From RHKX01 sp046330415 (lineage in GTDB: Bacteria > Actinomycetota > Thermoleophilia > Solirubrobacterales > 70-9): DNA of 64,000 bases. The notes below the pieces were generated by a model, which worked only from the letters and a program-made list of their open reading frames with translations, was not told the origin of the DNA and did no database searches. The stretch lies in NCBI GenBank assembly GCA_046330415.1, contig JAXLSW010000009.1:1-64000 (forward strand), read 5' to 3'. Position 1 is the stretch's first letter, and each line of letters begins with the position of its first letter. This document shows positions 34,946 to 42,907 of this stretch, one piece after another. A program made the position numbers and the translations under genes.

Positions 34946-35782
34946 TCAGATCGAAGCGGGGCGGGCAGCTCGGCTTCGACGGAGGCCGCCCACCCCGGCA
35001 CCGGCCCCGAACGTCGCCACAGCGCACAGCGCGATCGAGGCGCCCGCCGCGAGATCGGCCCAGTAGCTGAGGTAGATCCCGGCGGCCCCGGCCGCGACGG
35101 CGAGCGCTGCCGCTGCGATCAGGGCTGGGACGAGCCGGTCGCAGAGCTGCAGGGCCGCGGCGGCGGGGCCGATCACGATCGCGACGACGAGCAGGTTGCC
35201 GAGGGCCTGCACCGCGATCAGCGTCGTCAGTGCCAGCAGCGCCAACAGCAGCCAGGTGGCCGCACCCGGTCCCGAGCCGAGGCTCCTCGCCGACTGCGGG
35301 TCGAAGCCGCCGAGCGTGAGCGTCCGGTGTCCGGCGGCGAGCGCGGCGAGGCCGGCGAGGGCCAGCGCGGCGGAGGCGAGGAGATCGGTGTTGGAGACCG
35401 AGAGCGGGTCGCCGAACAGAAGCTCACCGAGGCGAAGTGGCGCGTCCGGCGAGAGGGCGAGCAGGGTGCCGAGCCCGAAGAGCGTCGTCACGGCGACCGC
35501 GACGGCGGCGTCCGGGCCGACGAGCTGTTGCCGGCTCGCGAGCACGATCGCCGCCGCGGCGACGGCGAGCCCGACCGCCGCACCGATGCCGAGCGGAGCG
35601 CCGATCAGCGCCGCGACCACCAGCCCGGGAAGCATCGAGTGGGCCATCGACTCCGCCGAGTAGCTCTGGCGGAAGAGCACGACCCAGACGCCGAGCGGTC
35701 CGCAGACGACGCCGAGCACGAGTAGGTCGAGCAGCGCCTTCTGGGTGATGCCGTCGCGCAGCGGGTCGAGCAGGAAATCCAA
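34946..35782 (-). CDS. znuB: Zinc/manganese ABC transporter permease (ZnuB-like)
   Basis: This 278-residue membrane protein has about eight hydrophobic segments and the family's SYSAESMAHSMLPGLVVAALIG and DRLVPALIAAAALAVAAG regions. It is the last gene of a minus-strand set and begins 15 bp after the ATPase gene. The start is a TTG at 35782 with GAGGGGCGG upstream. A second, different permease is encoded at the head of the set, so a heterodimeric channel is likely. Zinc is preferred over manganese because of the neighbouring Zur-type regulator. Confidence 0.85.
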   Translation of the reverse strand: MDFLLDPLRDGITQKALLDLLVLGVVCGPLGVWVVLFRQSYSAESMAHSMLPGLVVAALIGAPLGIGAAVGLAVAAAAIVLASRQQLVGPDAAVAVAVTTLFGLGTLLALSPDAPLRLGELLFGDPLSVSNTDLLASAALALAGLAALAAGHRTLTLGGFDPQSARSLGSGPGAATWLLLALLALTTLIAVQALGNLLVVAIVIGPAAAALQLCDRLVPALIAAAALAVAAGAAGIYLSYWADLAAGASIALCAVATFGAGAGVGGLRRSRAARPASI

Positions 35783-35797
35783 GATGGCCGCCGCCCC

Positions 35798-36550
35798 TCA
35801 GTGCTCGTGGTGCTGGACGACGACGGCGCGCTCACCGCCGTCGAGCACGATCATCTCGCCGCCGTAGGTGCGGGCCAGGAGCTCCGGTGTGAGGTCCTCG
35901 GGCCGGACGAAGCCGACCTGCGTCCCGTGCAGGCAGACGACGGCGTCGAACGCCCGTGCCTGGTGGATGTCGTGGGTGGAGACGAGCATCGCGTGGCCGT
36001 CCTCACGCAGCTCGGCCAAGACCCCGAGGATGCGCTCGGCGGAGGGGCCGTCGACCCCGCTCAGCGGCTCGTCGAGCAGCAGCACCCGGGCGTCCTGGGC
36101 GAGGGCGCGAGCGATCAAGACGCGCTGCCGCTGCCCACCGGAGAGCTCGCCGAACCGCACCCCGGCGCGTTCGGCCAGCCCGACCCGTTCGAGCGCAGCC
36201 TCCGCGCGCTCCCTGTCGGCGCGGCCGCTCGGCCGCCACCAGGGGGTCGTCGCGTACGTACCCATCCGCGCGACATCGAGCGCGCTCACGGGGAAATCGA
36301 GGCGCGCCCGCTCGGTCTGCGGGACGTATGCCACGGCGGCGTTGACCCGAACCGTCCCGGAGCGCTGCGGGGTCTCTCCGAGCAGCGCGCGGAAGAGCGT
36401 CGTCTTGCCACCCCCGTTCGGTCCGAGGACGGCCGTGATGCTTCCGGCGGGCGCATCGAAGGAGACATCGCTGAGGGCGGCAACGCCGGGCCGGTACCCC
36501 GCCACAAGACCCTCGACCTCGAGCAGCGTCTCACCCGTGCTCGCGCTCAC
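35798..36550 (-). CDS. znuC: Zinc ABC transporter ATP-binding protein
   Basis: This 250-residue ATPase shows the Walker A motif GPNGGGKTTLFRAL, the signature LSGGQRQRVLIARAL and the Walker B region VLLLDEPLSGVD. Its gene overlaps the upstream permease gene by 4 bases (GTGA), which indicates translational coupling. It powers import of the metal bound by the ZnuA lipoprotein encoded 1.4 kb away. Confidence 0.92.
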   Translation of the reverse strand: MSASTGETLLEVEGLVAGYRPGVAALSDVSFDAPAGSITAVLGPNGGGKTTLFRALLGETPQRSGTVRVNAAVAYVPQTERARLDFPVSALDVARMGTYATTPWWRPSGRADRERAEAALERVGLAERAGVRFGELSGGQRQRVLIARALAQDARVLLLDEPLSGVDGPSAERILGVLAELREDGHAMLVSTHDIHQARAFDAVVCLHGTQVGFVRPEDLTPELLARTYGGEMIVLDGGERAVVVQHHEH

Positions 36551-37386
36551 CGGGCCGCCTCCGCTGCCTTGGGCTCGGTGGCCTGGAGGGCGACGGCGCG
36601 GCCGACTGCCGCGACCGCGAACACCACGCCCCCGAGCACGGCGATCGCCGCTCCCGGGGGCGCGTCGAGCTCGTAGGCGAGGAGCAACCCGCCGACCCCC
36701 TCGGCCAGCGCCAGCGCCGCCGCCCCGAGCTCGAGCCGGGGAACGCTGCGCGCGAAGAGGCGGACGGTCGCGGCGGGGACGACGAAGATCGCCGCAACGA
36801 GAAGCGAGCCGACCGCGTCGAGCGATGCGACCACCGCGATGGCGATGGTGACGACGAGCGCGAGGTCGGCGCTCGCGGCGCGGAGCCCGAGCGCGCGCGA
36901 GCCGGCGGCGTCGAACCCCGATGCGATCCAGGTGTCGCGGAAGAGCAGCGCAGCAACGAGTGCGACGGCGAGCGCCGCGGCGGTGAATCGCAGCTCCCCG
37001 GCCCCGATGCCGAGCAGCGAGCCGAATAGCGCCGCATCGACACCCGCTCCCGATTCGAAGACGTCGCTCGCGAGCACGATTCCGACGGCCAGCGCGAGGA
37101 CGAGCAGCAGTGCGGTGGCCGCGTCCGTCGCGACCCCGGCCCGCTTGGAGAGGCGCTCGAGCAGTGCGGCGAAGCCGCCACCGACGCCGAGGGCGGCGAT
37201 GGCGGGCGGGATGCCCGCCGGCCCCGCGATCACCAGTCCGGGGAAGGCGGCCGCGCCGACGCTGTGGGTGAAGAAGGCGAGCCGGCGGAGGACGATCTGC
37301 GCGCCGAGCAGGCCGGCGAGGGGCGCGAGCAGCGCGATCTCGAGCGCGGCGCGCTGCATGAAGGGGAGCTGGAAGGGGTCGAACAT
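36547..37386 (-). CDS. znuB: Zinc/manganese ABC transporter permease (first of two)
   Basis: This 279-residue permease has the family pattern FFTHSVGAAAFPGLVIAGPAG and about eight membrane segments. It is the promoter-proximal gene of the znu set and starts with ATG at 37386. The gap to the divergent zur gene holds two tandem dyads that look like Zur sites. It differs clearly from the second permease at 34946, so the pair probably arose by an old duplication. Confidence 0.87.
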   Translation of the reverse strand: MFDPFQLPFMQRAALEIALLAPLAGLLGAQIVLRRLAFFTHSVGAAAFPGLVIAGPAGIPPAIAALGVGGGFAALLERLSKRAGVATDAATALLLVLALAVGIVLASDVFESGAGVDAALFGSLLGIGAGELRFTAAALAVALVAALLFRDTWIASGFDAAGSRALGLRAASADLALVVTIAIAVVASLDAVGSLLVAAIFVVPAATVRLFARSVPRLELGAAALALAEGVGGLLLAYELDAPPGAAIAVLGGVVFAVAAVGRAVALQATEPKAAEAAR

Positions 37387-37419
37387 GGCGCGGTTGAGGG
37401 TCGCTGCGGCGGCCCGAAG

Positions 37420-37441
37420 TTGAGATCGAATCTCGATTATG
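37420..37441. promoter_or_regulatory. Candidate Zur operator, copy 1
   Basis: This site starts TTGAGATCG and continues to CGATTATG around a central AATCT; its inner part GAGAT-CGA-ATCTC is a perfect dyad. It is one of two copies of the CGAAGTTGAGA-headed element spaced 30 bp apart in the divergent znuB-zur gap. Confidence 0.45.
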
Positions 37442-37449
37442 CCACGAAG

Positions 37450-37471
37450 TTGAGAACGGCTATCGTTATCG
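37450..37471. promoter_or_regulatory. Candidate Zur operator, copy 2
   Basis: TGAGAACG and CGTTATC form an imperfect dyad around GCTAT, ending 2 bases before the zur start codon. The TGA-N-AACG/CGTT-N-TC layout is close to actinobacterial Zur boxes. The position suggests repression of both zur and the divergent permease operon. Confidence 0.5.
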
Positions 37472-37473
37472 AC

Positions 37474-37953
37474 ATGGCCACGAAGGCGAGAAGCTCAGCG
37501 AGCGTCGAGACACCTCCCGCGGCGGCGTGGGTCGAGCGGGCCGAGGATCAGCTCCGCCAGGCCGGCCATCGCGCGAGCGCCCCGCGCCGCGCCGTGCTCG
37601 AGCTGATCGGCGATCAGGAGTGCGTGCTCACGGCGCGCGAGATCGCCGATGAGCTGCGCGCCGGCGGCCGAGAGGTCGGCGTCGCCACCGTCTACAGGAC
37701 GCTCGAGCTGCTGGAGGAGATGCGGCTCGTGCAGCGACTCGACACCGGTGGCGGCTCCGCCCGCTACGAGCCGGCGATGCCCGACGGCGAGCACCATCAC
37801 CACCACCTCGTCTGCGACTCCTGTGGGCGCGTCACCCCGTTCTCCGACGACCGCCTCGAGCGGGCGATCCACGATCTCGGTGAGCGCCTCGACTACCGCG
37901 TGGCGGGTCACGACGTCGTCATGCGCGGCATCTGCCCGCGCTGCTCCGCCTGA
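37474..37953 (+). CDS. zur: Fur family metal regulator, probably Zur
   Basis: This 159-residue Fur-family repressor has the DNA-binding segment EVGVATVYRTLELLEE, the histidine-rich metal site GEHHHHHLVCDSCGRV and a second CxxC in GICPRCSA. The two CxxC pairs fit a structural zinc site as in Zur. The ATG at 37474 lies next to a candidate operator and lacks a clear ribosome binding site. It is divergent from the permease-ATPase operon and convergent with znuA, which makes zinc the most likely effector. Confidence 0.87.
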   Translation: MATKARSSASVETPPAAAWVERAEDQLRQAGHRASAPRRAVLELIGDQECVLTAREIADELRAGGREVGVATVYRTLELLEEMRLVQRLDTGGGSARYEPAMPDGEHHHHHLVCDSCGRVTPFSDDRLERAIHDLGERLDYRVAGHDVVMRGICPRCSA

Positions 37954-37962
37954 GCGCAGCTC

Positions 37963-38898
37963 TCAGCCGGAGCCGAGCGCGCAGGCAGCCCCGGCGTTCC
38001 CGCCCGTGAACCCGGCGGCGAGCGCCTCCGTGTTCGATCGCATCGCCGCCAGGTACGTGGCCCCGTCGGAGTCCTCGGGCCCCAGTGTGTCGGCCCAGAG
38101 CTCGCCGCCGACGCTCGCACCGGCCTCCTCCGCGATCGTCCGCTCGAGCTCCGCCGTCGTGCCCTCCTCGGGGAAGACCGCGTTGACGCCGGTGCGGCGG
38201 ATCGTCTCGACGAGGTCCGCGGTCTCGCCGGCGGACGCCTGCGCCTGCGTGCTCAGCGACGGGATCGCCGCCCCGACCACCTCGATGCCGAAGCGGTCGG
38301 CGTAGTAGCCGAGCGCGTCGTGGCTGGTCACGAGCAGCCGCTCGTCGGCGGGGATCGAGCCCATGCAGGCGGCGATCGAACGGTCGAGGCGGCGGAGCTC
38401 CGCGAGGTAGAGCCTGGAGTTGCGCTCGTACACGTCGACGCCATCGGGGTCGACCTCGGCGAGCCCGGCCGCGATCGCCTCAACGGCCAGCTGGGCATTG
38501 CGGGGGTCCTGCCACCAGTGTGGATCGATCTCGCCGTCCTCCTCCCGGGTCTCGACGTCGTCGATCAGCGTCAGCTCGGGAGCATCGCTTCCAGAGGCCT
38601 CGACAAGCTGATCGAGCCAGGCGTCGACGTCGCCCCCTGAGCGCACGATCAGATCGGCGTCGACGAGCGACTCGGCGTCGCTGGGGCGAGGCTCGTAGTC
38701 GTGGGGGTCCGAGCTGGGGGAGAGGATCTGCGTCACCGCGACCCGGTCGCCGCCGACCTCGCGGACGAAGTCGGCCACCTGCGGCGTCGTCGCGGCCACG
38801 CGCACCGCGGCGCCTGAACCGTCATCCGCCTCCCTGCAGCCGGAGATGAGGACACCTGTGAGTCCCGCGGCCAAGATGAAACTGATAATCGTTCGCAT
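37963..38898 (-). CDS. znuA: Zinc-binding lipoprotein (ZnuA-like)
   Basis: This 311-residue solute-binding protein of the metal cluster 9 type has a lipobox LISGC near residue 21. The three expected histidine ligands are in SSDPHDYEP, DPHWWQDP and VTSHDALGYYADRFG, and the acidic ligand is in VFPEEGTT. The usual His-rich loop is short and acidic here (ETREEDGEID). Start ATG 38898 is preferred; a TTG lies directly upstream. It delivers zinc to the permease-ATPase complex encoded at 34946-37386. Confidence 0.9.
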   Translation of the reverse strand: MRTIISFILAAGLTGVLISGCREADDGSGAAVRVAATTPQVADFVREVGGDRVAVTQILSPSSDPHDYEPRPSDAESLVDADLIVRSGGDVDAWLDQLVEASGSDAPELTLIDDVETREEDGEIDPHWWQDPRNAQLAVEAIAAGLAEVDPDGVDVYERNSRLYLAELRRLDRSIAACMGSIPADERLLVTSHDALGYYADRFGIEVVGAAIPSLSTQAQASAGETADLVETIRRTGVNAVFPEEGTTAELERTIAEEAGASVGGELWADTLGPEDSDGATYLAAMRSNTEALAAGFTGGNAGAACALGSG

Positions 38899-38900
38899 CA
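38883..38900. promoter_or_regulatory. Possible Zur site at the znuA start
   Basis: TGATAATCG and the closing ATCA form a weak dyad over the znuA start codon. It shares the TGA-N-AA-N-CG pattern of the two sites in the znuB-zur gap. Confidence is low because it overlaps coding sequence. Confidence 0.3.
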
Positions 38901-38966
38901 ACGATCGCGGAGTCTACAACTGCAACTGCGCCATGGGGCGCGGCACCCTCGTAGGCTCATCCGCCG

Positions 38967-41222
38967 ATGGAGACCAGCGGATGGATCAAGGCGGGCGCGC
39001 TGGTTCTCGCCATCGTGATGGCGGTGTCCCTCGGGACCGCCGTCCGGAGCGAGGCCGCCGTCCGCATCGGCGCCGAGCGAATCGAGCTGACCACGCGGGG
39101 CGCCGGTGTCGAAGTCCGGCGCGACCCGCTGCGCATCACCTTCACGGACGGCCGCGGCCGTCCGGTCCTCAGCGAGCTGCAGGGCACCCGCAGGGCGTCT
39201 CGGCTCGTCCCGCCGGTCCCGCGCTCCCAGTTCGCGATCGCCGATTCGCCTCCGCCCACGCTCTACGCGCCGCTCACCTTCCTGGTCGGCTCCACCGGCA
39301 TCGAGCAGACTCCGGGCAACATCTGGGAGGGCACCCTGCGCTCGGTCACCGAGGGCGGGACGGAGTACGGCGCCACCGCGGTCAGGGCCGCGAGGCGCAG
39401 CGGACCCGGTGTCCGTCTCGTGCTTGCGACGTCCGACCCGAGTGGACGCAGGCTCGTCGTTCGCCTCGCGCCGGGGCCTTCGCCAGGGACCATCGCGCTG
39501 TCGGCGGCCCCCAATGACCCCGAGGGAGTCGCCGCGATCGGCGACTCCTTCTCCTCAGCCGGGTCGGAGGCATTCCGGGGCTTCGGTGGTCGCCACGACC
39601 GGCTCGATCAGCGCGGCACCGAGTTCTACAACTGGACGCAGCAGGAGAACCTGAGCTCCGGCTCGGCGAGCGCGTTCACGCCGGTCGTCCCGGGCGGCGA
39701 GGATCACCTCTTCCCCAATGGGCCCCACGCCGCCTACTACGTCCAGTCCTCGTTCATCTCCTCCTCCGGTTACGGCTTCCTGCTCGACCGCGACGAGCTC
39801 TCCCACTGGCGGTTGGCCTCCGATCGCCCCGATGCCTGGCAGGTCCAATCCTTCGGCTCGCGGCTCGACTACGTGGTCGCGCCCGGCACCGCGCCGGAGG
39901 CCATCGGCAAGATCACGTCGATCAGCGGTCGCCAGCGTGTTCCCCCGAGGTGGGCGCTTGGGCAGATCCTCGACCGCGAGGTGATCTACGAGAACGACTC
40001 ACCGTCGAAGTACGAGGCGGAGGTGCGCCAGGACCTCGCCGACTTCGACCGCTACGGCATCCATCCCAGCGCCTACCGGATCGAGGGCTGGCAGTTCCTG
40101 CCCGACGACGTCCTCGCCGAGATCATCGCCGAGCTACGCCGGCGGGGCATCCATCCCATGGTCTACTTCCGCGCCTTCGTCGGCAAGGACGAGATCGGGA
40201 CGGACGATCCGAGCGCATACGACGAGGCGCTCGCCAAGGGCTACGTCGCCACCCATGCAGACGGCACGCCGTACACGTTCACCTCCAACTTCAACGCTGA
40301 TGGAGCGCAGATCGACTTCACCGATCCGGACGCCGTCGCCTGGTGGCAGGATCGCGTCCGCCGCGCCCTCCAGCTCGGCGCCGACGGGTTCATGCAGGAC
40401 TTCGGCGAGCAGGTCCTCAGCGACATGCATTTCGCCGACGGCTCCACGGGCGCGACGATGCACAACCGGTTGCCGGTGCTCTTCCACCGGGCCACGTTCG
40501 AGGCCGTGCGCCGCTTCGAGCGCTCGCATCCGGGGCGTCACATCTTCTACTTCACCCGCGCCGGCTACTCGGGCAGCCCCGGTTCGGCGCGCTGGGAGTT
40601 CGCCAACTTCCCCGGCGACGAGACCACGGACTGGACCCGCTCCTCCGGCCTCGCCTCCCTGACGCCGGACATGCTCAACCGCGGCATCGGCGGGGCCTAT
40701 GGGTTCTCGACCGACATCGGTGGGTACTTCGACGTCGCGCTCTACCAGCCGACCACCAAGGAGCTGTTCATCCGCTGGGCGCAGTGGGCGGCGCTCTCGC
40801 CGATGTTCCGTCTTCACGGCTCAGTCGGCGCCGGCGTTCACATGCCGTGGACCTTCGACGAGGAGACGCTCGACCGCTACCGCGCTCTCGCTCGGCTGCA
40901 CGAGCGGGCGATCCCGCTGATCCAGCGGCTGTGGAAGCGCGCGCGGAGGACCGGGATCCCGATCGCCCGGCCGCTGTGGCTCAGCTATCCGAAGGACCCG
41001 GCCGCCGCTTCGCAGGATCAGGAATGGCTGCTCGGGCCCGACCTCCTGGTGGCACCGGTCGTCGAGCAGGGGGCGAGCACGCGGCGGGTTCACTTCCCCC
41101 GCGGCTGCTGGCGGACCCGCGGTGGTGAGCGCTACTCCGGACCCTCCGACGTCACCGTCGCGGCGCCGCTCTCGCGTCTGCCGTTCTTCATCCGCTGCGG
41201 CGCTCACCCGCTGGATCGCTGA
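38967..41222 (+). CDS. Secreted GH31 family glycosidase
   Basis: This 751-residue enzyme has a signal or anchor helix (AGALVLAIVMAVSLGTAV). The catalytic nucleophile lies in DGFMQDFGEQVL and the acid/base in NFPGDETTDWTRSSG. It is a paralogue of the interrupted GH31 gene at 10153, sharing the GFG-x-R-x-D-x-x-DQRG segment, but is intact. GH31 enzymes cleave alpha-linked glucose, xylose or sulfoquinovose; the specificity cannot be fixed here. A TAGGCT hexamer at 38952-38957 lies 9 bases before the ATG, again with no clear ribosome binding site. Confidence 0.9.
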   Translation: METSGWIKAGALVLAIVMAVSLGTAVRSEAAVRIGAERIELTTRGAGVEVRRDPLRITFTDGRGRPVLSELQGTRRASRLVPPVPRSQFAIADSPPPTLYAPLTFLVGSTGIEQTPGNIWEGTLRSVTEGGTEYGATAVRAARRSGPGVRLVLATSDPSGRRLVVRLAPGPSPGTIALSAAPNDPEGVAAIGDSFSSAGSEAFRGFGGRHDRLDQRGTEFYNWTQQENLSSGSASAFTPVVPGGEDHLFPNGPHAAYYVQSSFISSSGYGFLLDRDELSHWRLASDRPDAWQVQSFGSRLDYVVAPGTAPEAIGKITSISGRQRVPPRWALGQILDREVIYENDSPSKYEAEVRQDLADFDRYGIHPSAYRIEGWQFLPDDVLAEIIAELRRRGIHPMVYFRAFVGKDEIGTDDPSAYDEALAKGYVATHADGTPYTFTSNFNADGAQIDFTDPDAVAWWQDRVRRALQLGADGFMQDFGEQVLSDMHFADGSTGATMHNRLPVLFHRATFEAVRRFERSHPGRHIFYFTRAGYSGSPGSARWEFANFPGDETTDWTRSSGLASLTPDMLNRGIGGAYGFSTDIGGYFDVALYQPTTKELFIRWAQWAALSPMFRLHGSVGAGVHMPWTFDEETLDRYRALARLHERAIPLIQRLWKRARRTGIPIARPLWLSYPKDPAAASQDQEWLLGPDLLVAPVVEQGASTRRVHFPRGCWRTRGGERYSGPSDVTVAAPLSRLPFFIRCGAHPLDR

Positions 41223-41300
41223 CGTCGCCTCGGGAGGTCGCGTCAAAATCCGTGGACGGATCGGATAGCTTCCCCTTCGACTCGACCCGGAGGGAGCCAA

Positions 41301-41687
41301 GTGGACGCCAGCAACCTGAAGCGATTCGCCCTGTTCAAGGACGTAGAAGAGAGCGCCTTGGGCAAGATCGCGCCCTACACGATGCTGGTCGAGTTCGCCG
41401 AGGGCAAGACGATCATCCAGGAGGGCGGCTTCTCCAACGACTTCTACGCGATCGACGAGGGAACGGCCAGGGTGGAGCGCTCCGGTGAGGAGATCGCGAC
41501 GCTCGGTCCCGGCGACGTCTTCGGCGAGCAGGGTCTGCTCGAGAAGCAGGAGCGCTCAGCCTCGGTGATCGCGACCTCGCCGCTGCGCGCGCTGAAGATC
41601 GAGCACTGGGAGATCCCGCGCATGCGCCGCGCGATGCCCGAGGTGCTGGAGCAGCTCCAGCGCACGGTCGAGGAGCGAAGCTCCTAG
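41301..41687 (+). CDS. Single-domain cyclic nucleotide-binding protein
   Basis: This 128-residue protein consists almost entirely of one cNMP-binding domain, with the beta-roll segment EGKTIIQEGGFSNDFYAID and the phosphate-binding cassette GPGDVFGEQGLLEKQERSAS. The Glu and Arg of the cassette are present, so binding of cAMP or cGMP is plausible. There is no DNA-binding or enzyme domain. The GTG start at 41301 follows GGAGGG. It lies 51 bp before the cobalamin riboswitch and is probably a separate unit. Confidence 0.87.
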   Translation: MDASNLKRFALFKDVEESALGKIAPYTMLVEFAEGKTIIQEGGFSNDFYAIDEGTARVERSGEEIATLGPGDVFGEQGLLEKQERSASVIATSPLRALKIEHWEIPRMRRAMPEVLEQLQRTVEERSS

Positions 41688-41737
41688 CGCGAGCTCCCGT
41701 CGCGGGCGGTACGCTGCCGCACCAGTACAAGTACATA

Positions 41738-41896
41738 CGGCCGGTGGGCCAGGGAAGTCCGGTGAGAAACCGGCGCGGTCCCGCCACTGTGACCGGGTGA
41801 GGACGTCGCACGACGCGAGTCAGCCACTGGGAGCCGACGAGGCCCCGGGAAGGCGCGGCATCAGGACCCGGAAGCCAGGAGACCTACCTCCGGCCG
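41738..41896 (+). ncRNA. Cobalamin (B12) riboswitch
   Basis: The aptamer shows the conserved core blocks AGGGAAGTCCGGTGAGA, GCGGTCCCGCCACTGTGA and the B12 box AAGCCAGGAGACCTACC (41871-41887). A closing P1 stem pairs GGCCGG (41739) with CCGGCC (41890). It stands about 35 bases before the start of the first DUF4430-type gene, so control of translation start or early termination would act on the whole ECF operon. In known cases binding of cobalamin turns the downstream genes off. Confidence 0.92.
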
Positions 41897-41931
41897 CAGC
41901 CATGTAAACCCTCGAGGAAAGGGTGGCATCG

Positions 41932-42865
41932 ATGCCTCTCAATCACTCACGTTCCCGCGCGATCGCCGCAGCCCTGATGGGCTCGCTGCTCGTCGCGCTC
42001 TCGTTCGCTTCGATCGCCGCGGCGGCGAAGACCAAGGCGGTTCCGGCCGAGCTCCGGGTCGTCGACGGCAAGGGCCGCGTGCTCGCCGAGCAGACCCAGT
42101 ACACGGGCAACCCGTCGACCATCAAGACCGACCCGAAGGCGACCTGCTTCGGCCCCGATGACGGCGGCTCAGGCGACAAGGTCGAGATCCCGGCGCCGAC
42201 CGCGATGAGCCTGCTGGCCGACGGTGGCGCAACCGACAGCGCCATCAAGCCCCTGTCGATCACCGACGCGTTCAGCTTCGGTCTCGGCCTCTGCGGGATC
42301 GGCAAGACCGTCGCGCCGTCCACGGGCGCTGGGCACTGAACGTCAACCACGCTCAGGCGGAGTCCGGCGGTGACTCGACGACGGTCAGCTCCGGCGACGA
42401 CTCCGCACGGTCCTCTGGTACCTCGTCAAGGACTTCAACGACCCGTCTCCGGCGGAGCTGGTCCTGAAGGCGAAGCCGGCCAAGAACGGTGAGATCCCGG
42501 TTCAGGTCTTCGCCTACGGCGCCGACGGCAAGAAGACTCCCGCGGTCGGAGCGGGCGTCACCGGCGCCGACGACGTCACCGACAAGAAGGGCAAGACGGT
42601 CGTCGCCGCCGACGGCAAGGTCGTCGACATCGTCGCGACTCTCGACGGCGCGCTTCCGTCCAACGAGGCGTCCGTCTGCACGGTCAAGGCCAAGCAGTGC
42701 CCGTCGGGCTACGCGGGGATCGTCGCCGGGACCAAGGGCGACGACAAGATCACGATCGACACCCCGGTCACGGTCCTGTGCGCCGGCGGCAAGGACGTCG
42801 TCAAGGTCAAGGGCGGCGTCCGGTTCAAGGCCAAGGGCTGCGAGCAGGTCCAAGAGTCGAAGTAG
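41932..42865 (+). pseudogene. Exported DUF4430-type protein with two apparent frameshifts
   Basis: Three frames make one protein. Frame A (41932 to about 42315) has a signal peptide ending in SIAAAAKTKA and a beta-rich region. Frame B (about 42316-42400) contains GRWALNVNHAQAESGGDST. Frame C (about 42405-42865) resumes with VLWYLVKDFNDPSPAELVL. The W-x-L-x-VN and VLWYxVKDF pattern is that of DUF4430, the fold related to the beta domain of intrinsic factor. The C-terminal segment GTKGDDKITIDTPVTV-like resembles calcium-binding repeats. Both shifts fit one missing base each, the first in a GGG run at 42313. It is the first gene after the B12 riboswitch. ATG 41932 is preferred over the GTG at 41923 on RBS spacing. 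Confidence 0.75.
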
Positions 42866-42907
42866 GGGGCTCCCGTCCGCCCGCCCGCAGTCGCCCTCGC
42901 CGCGACG

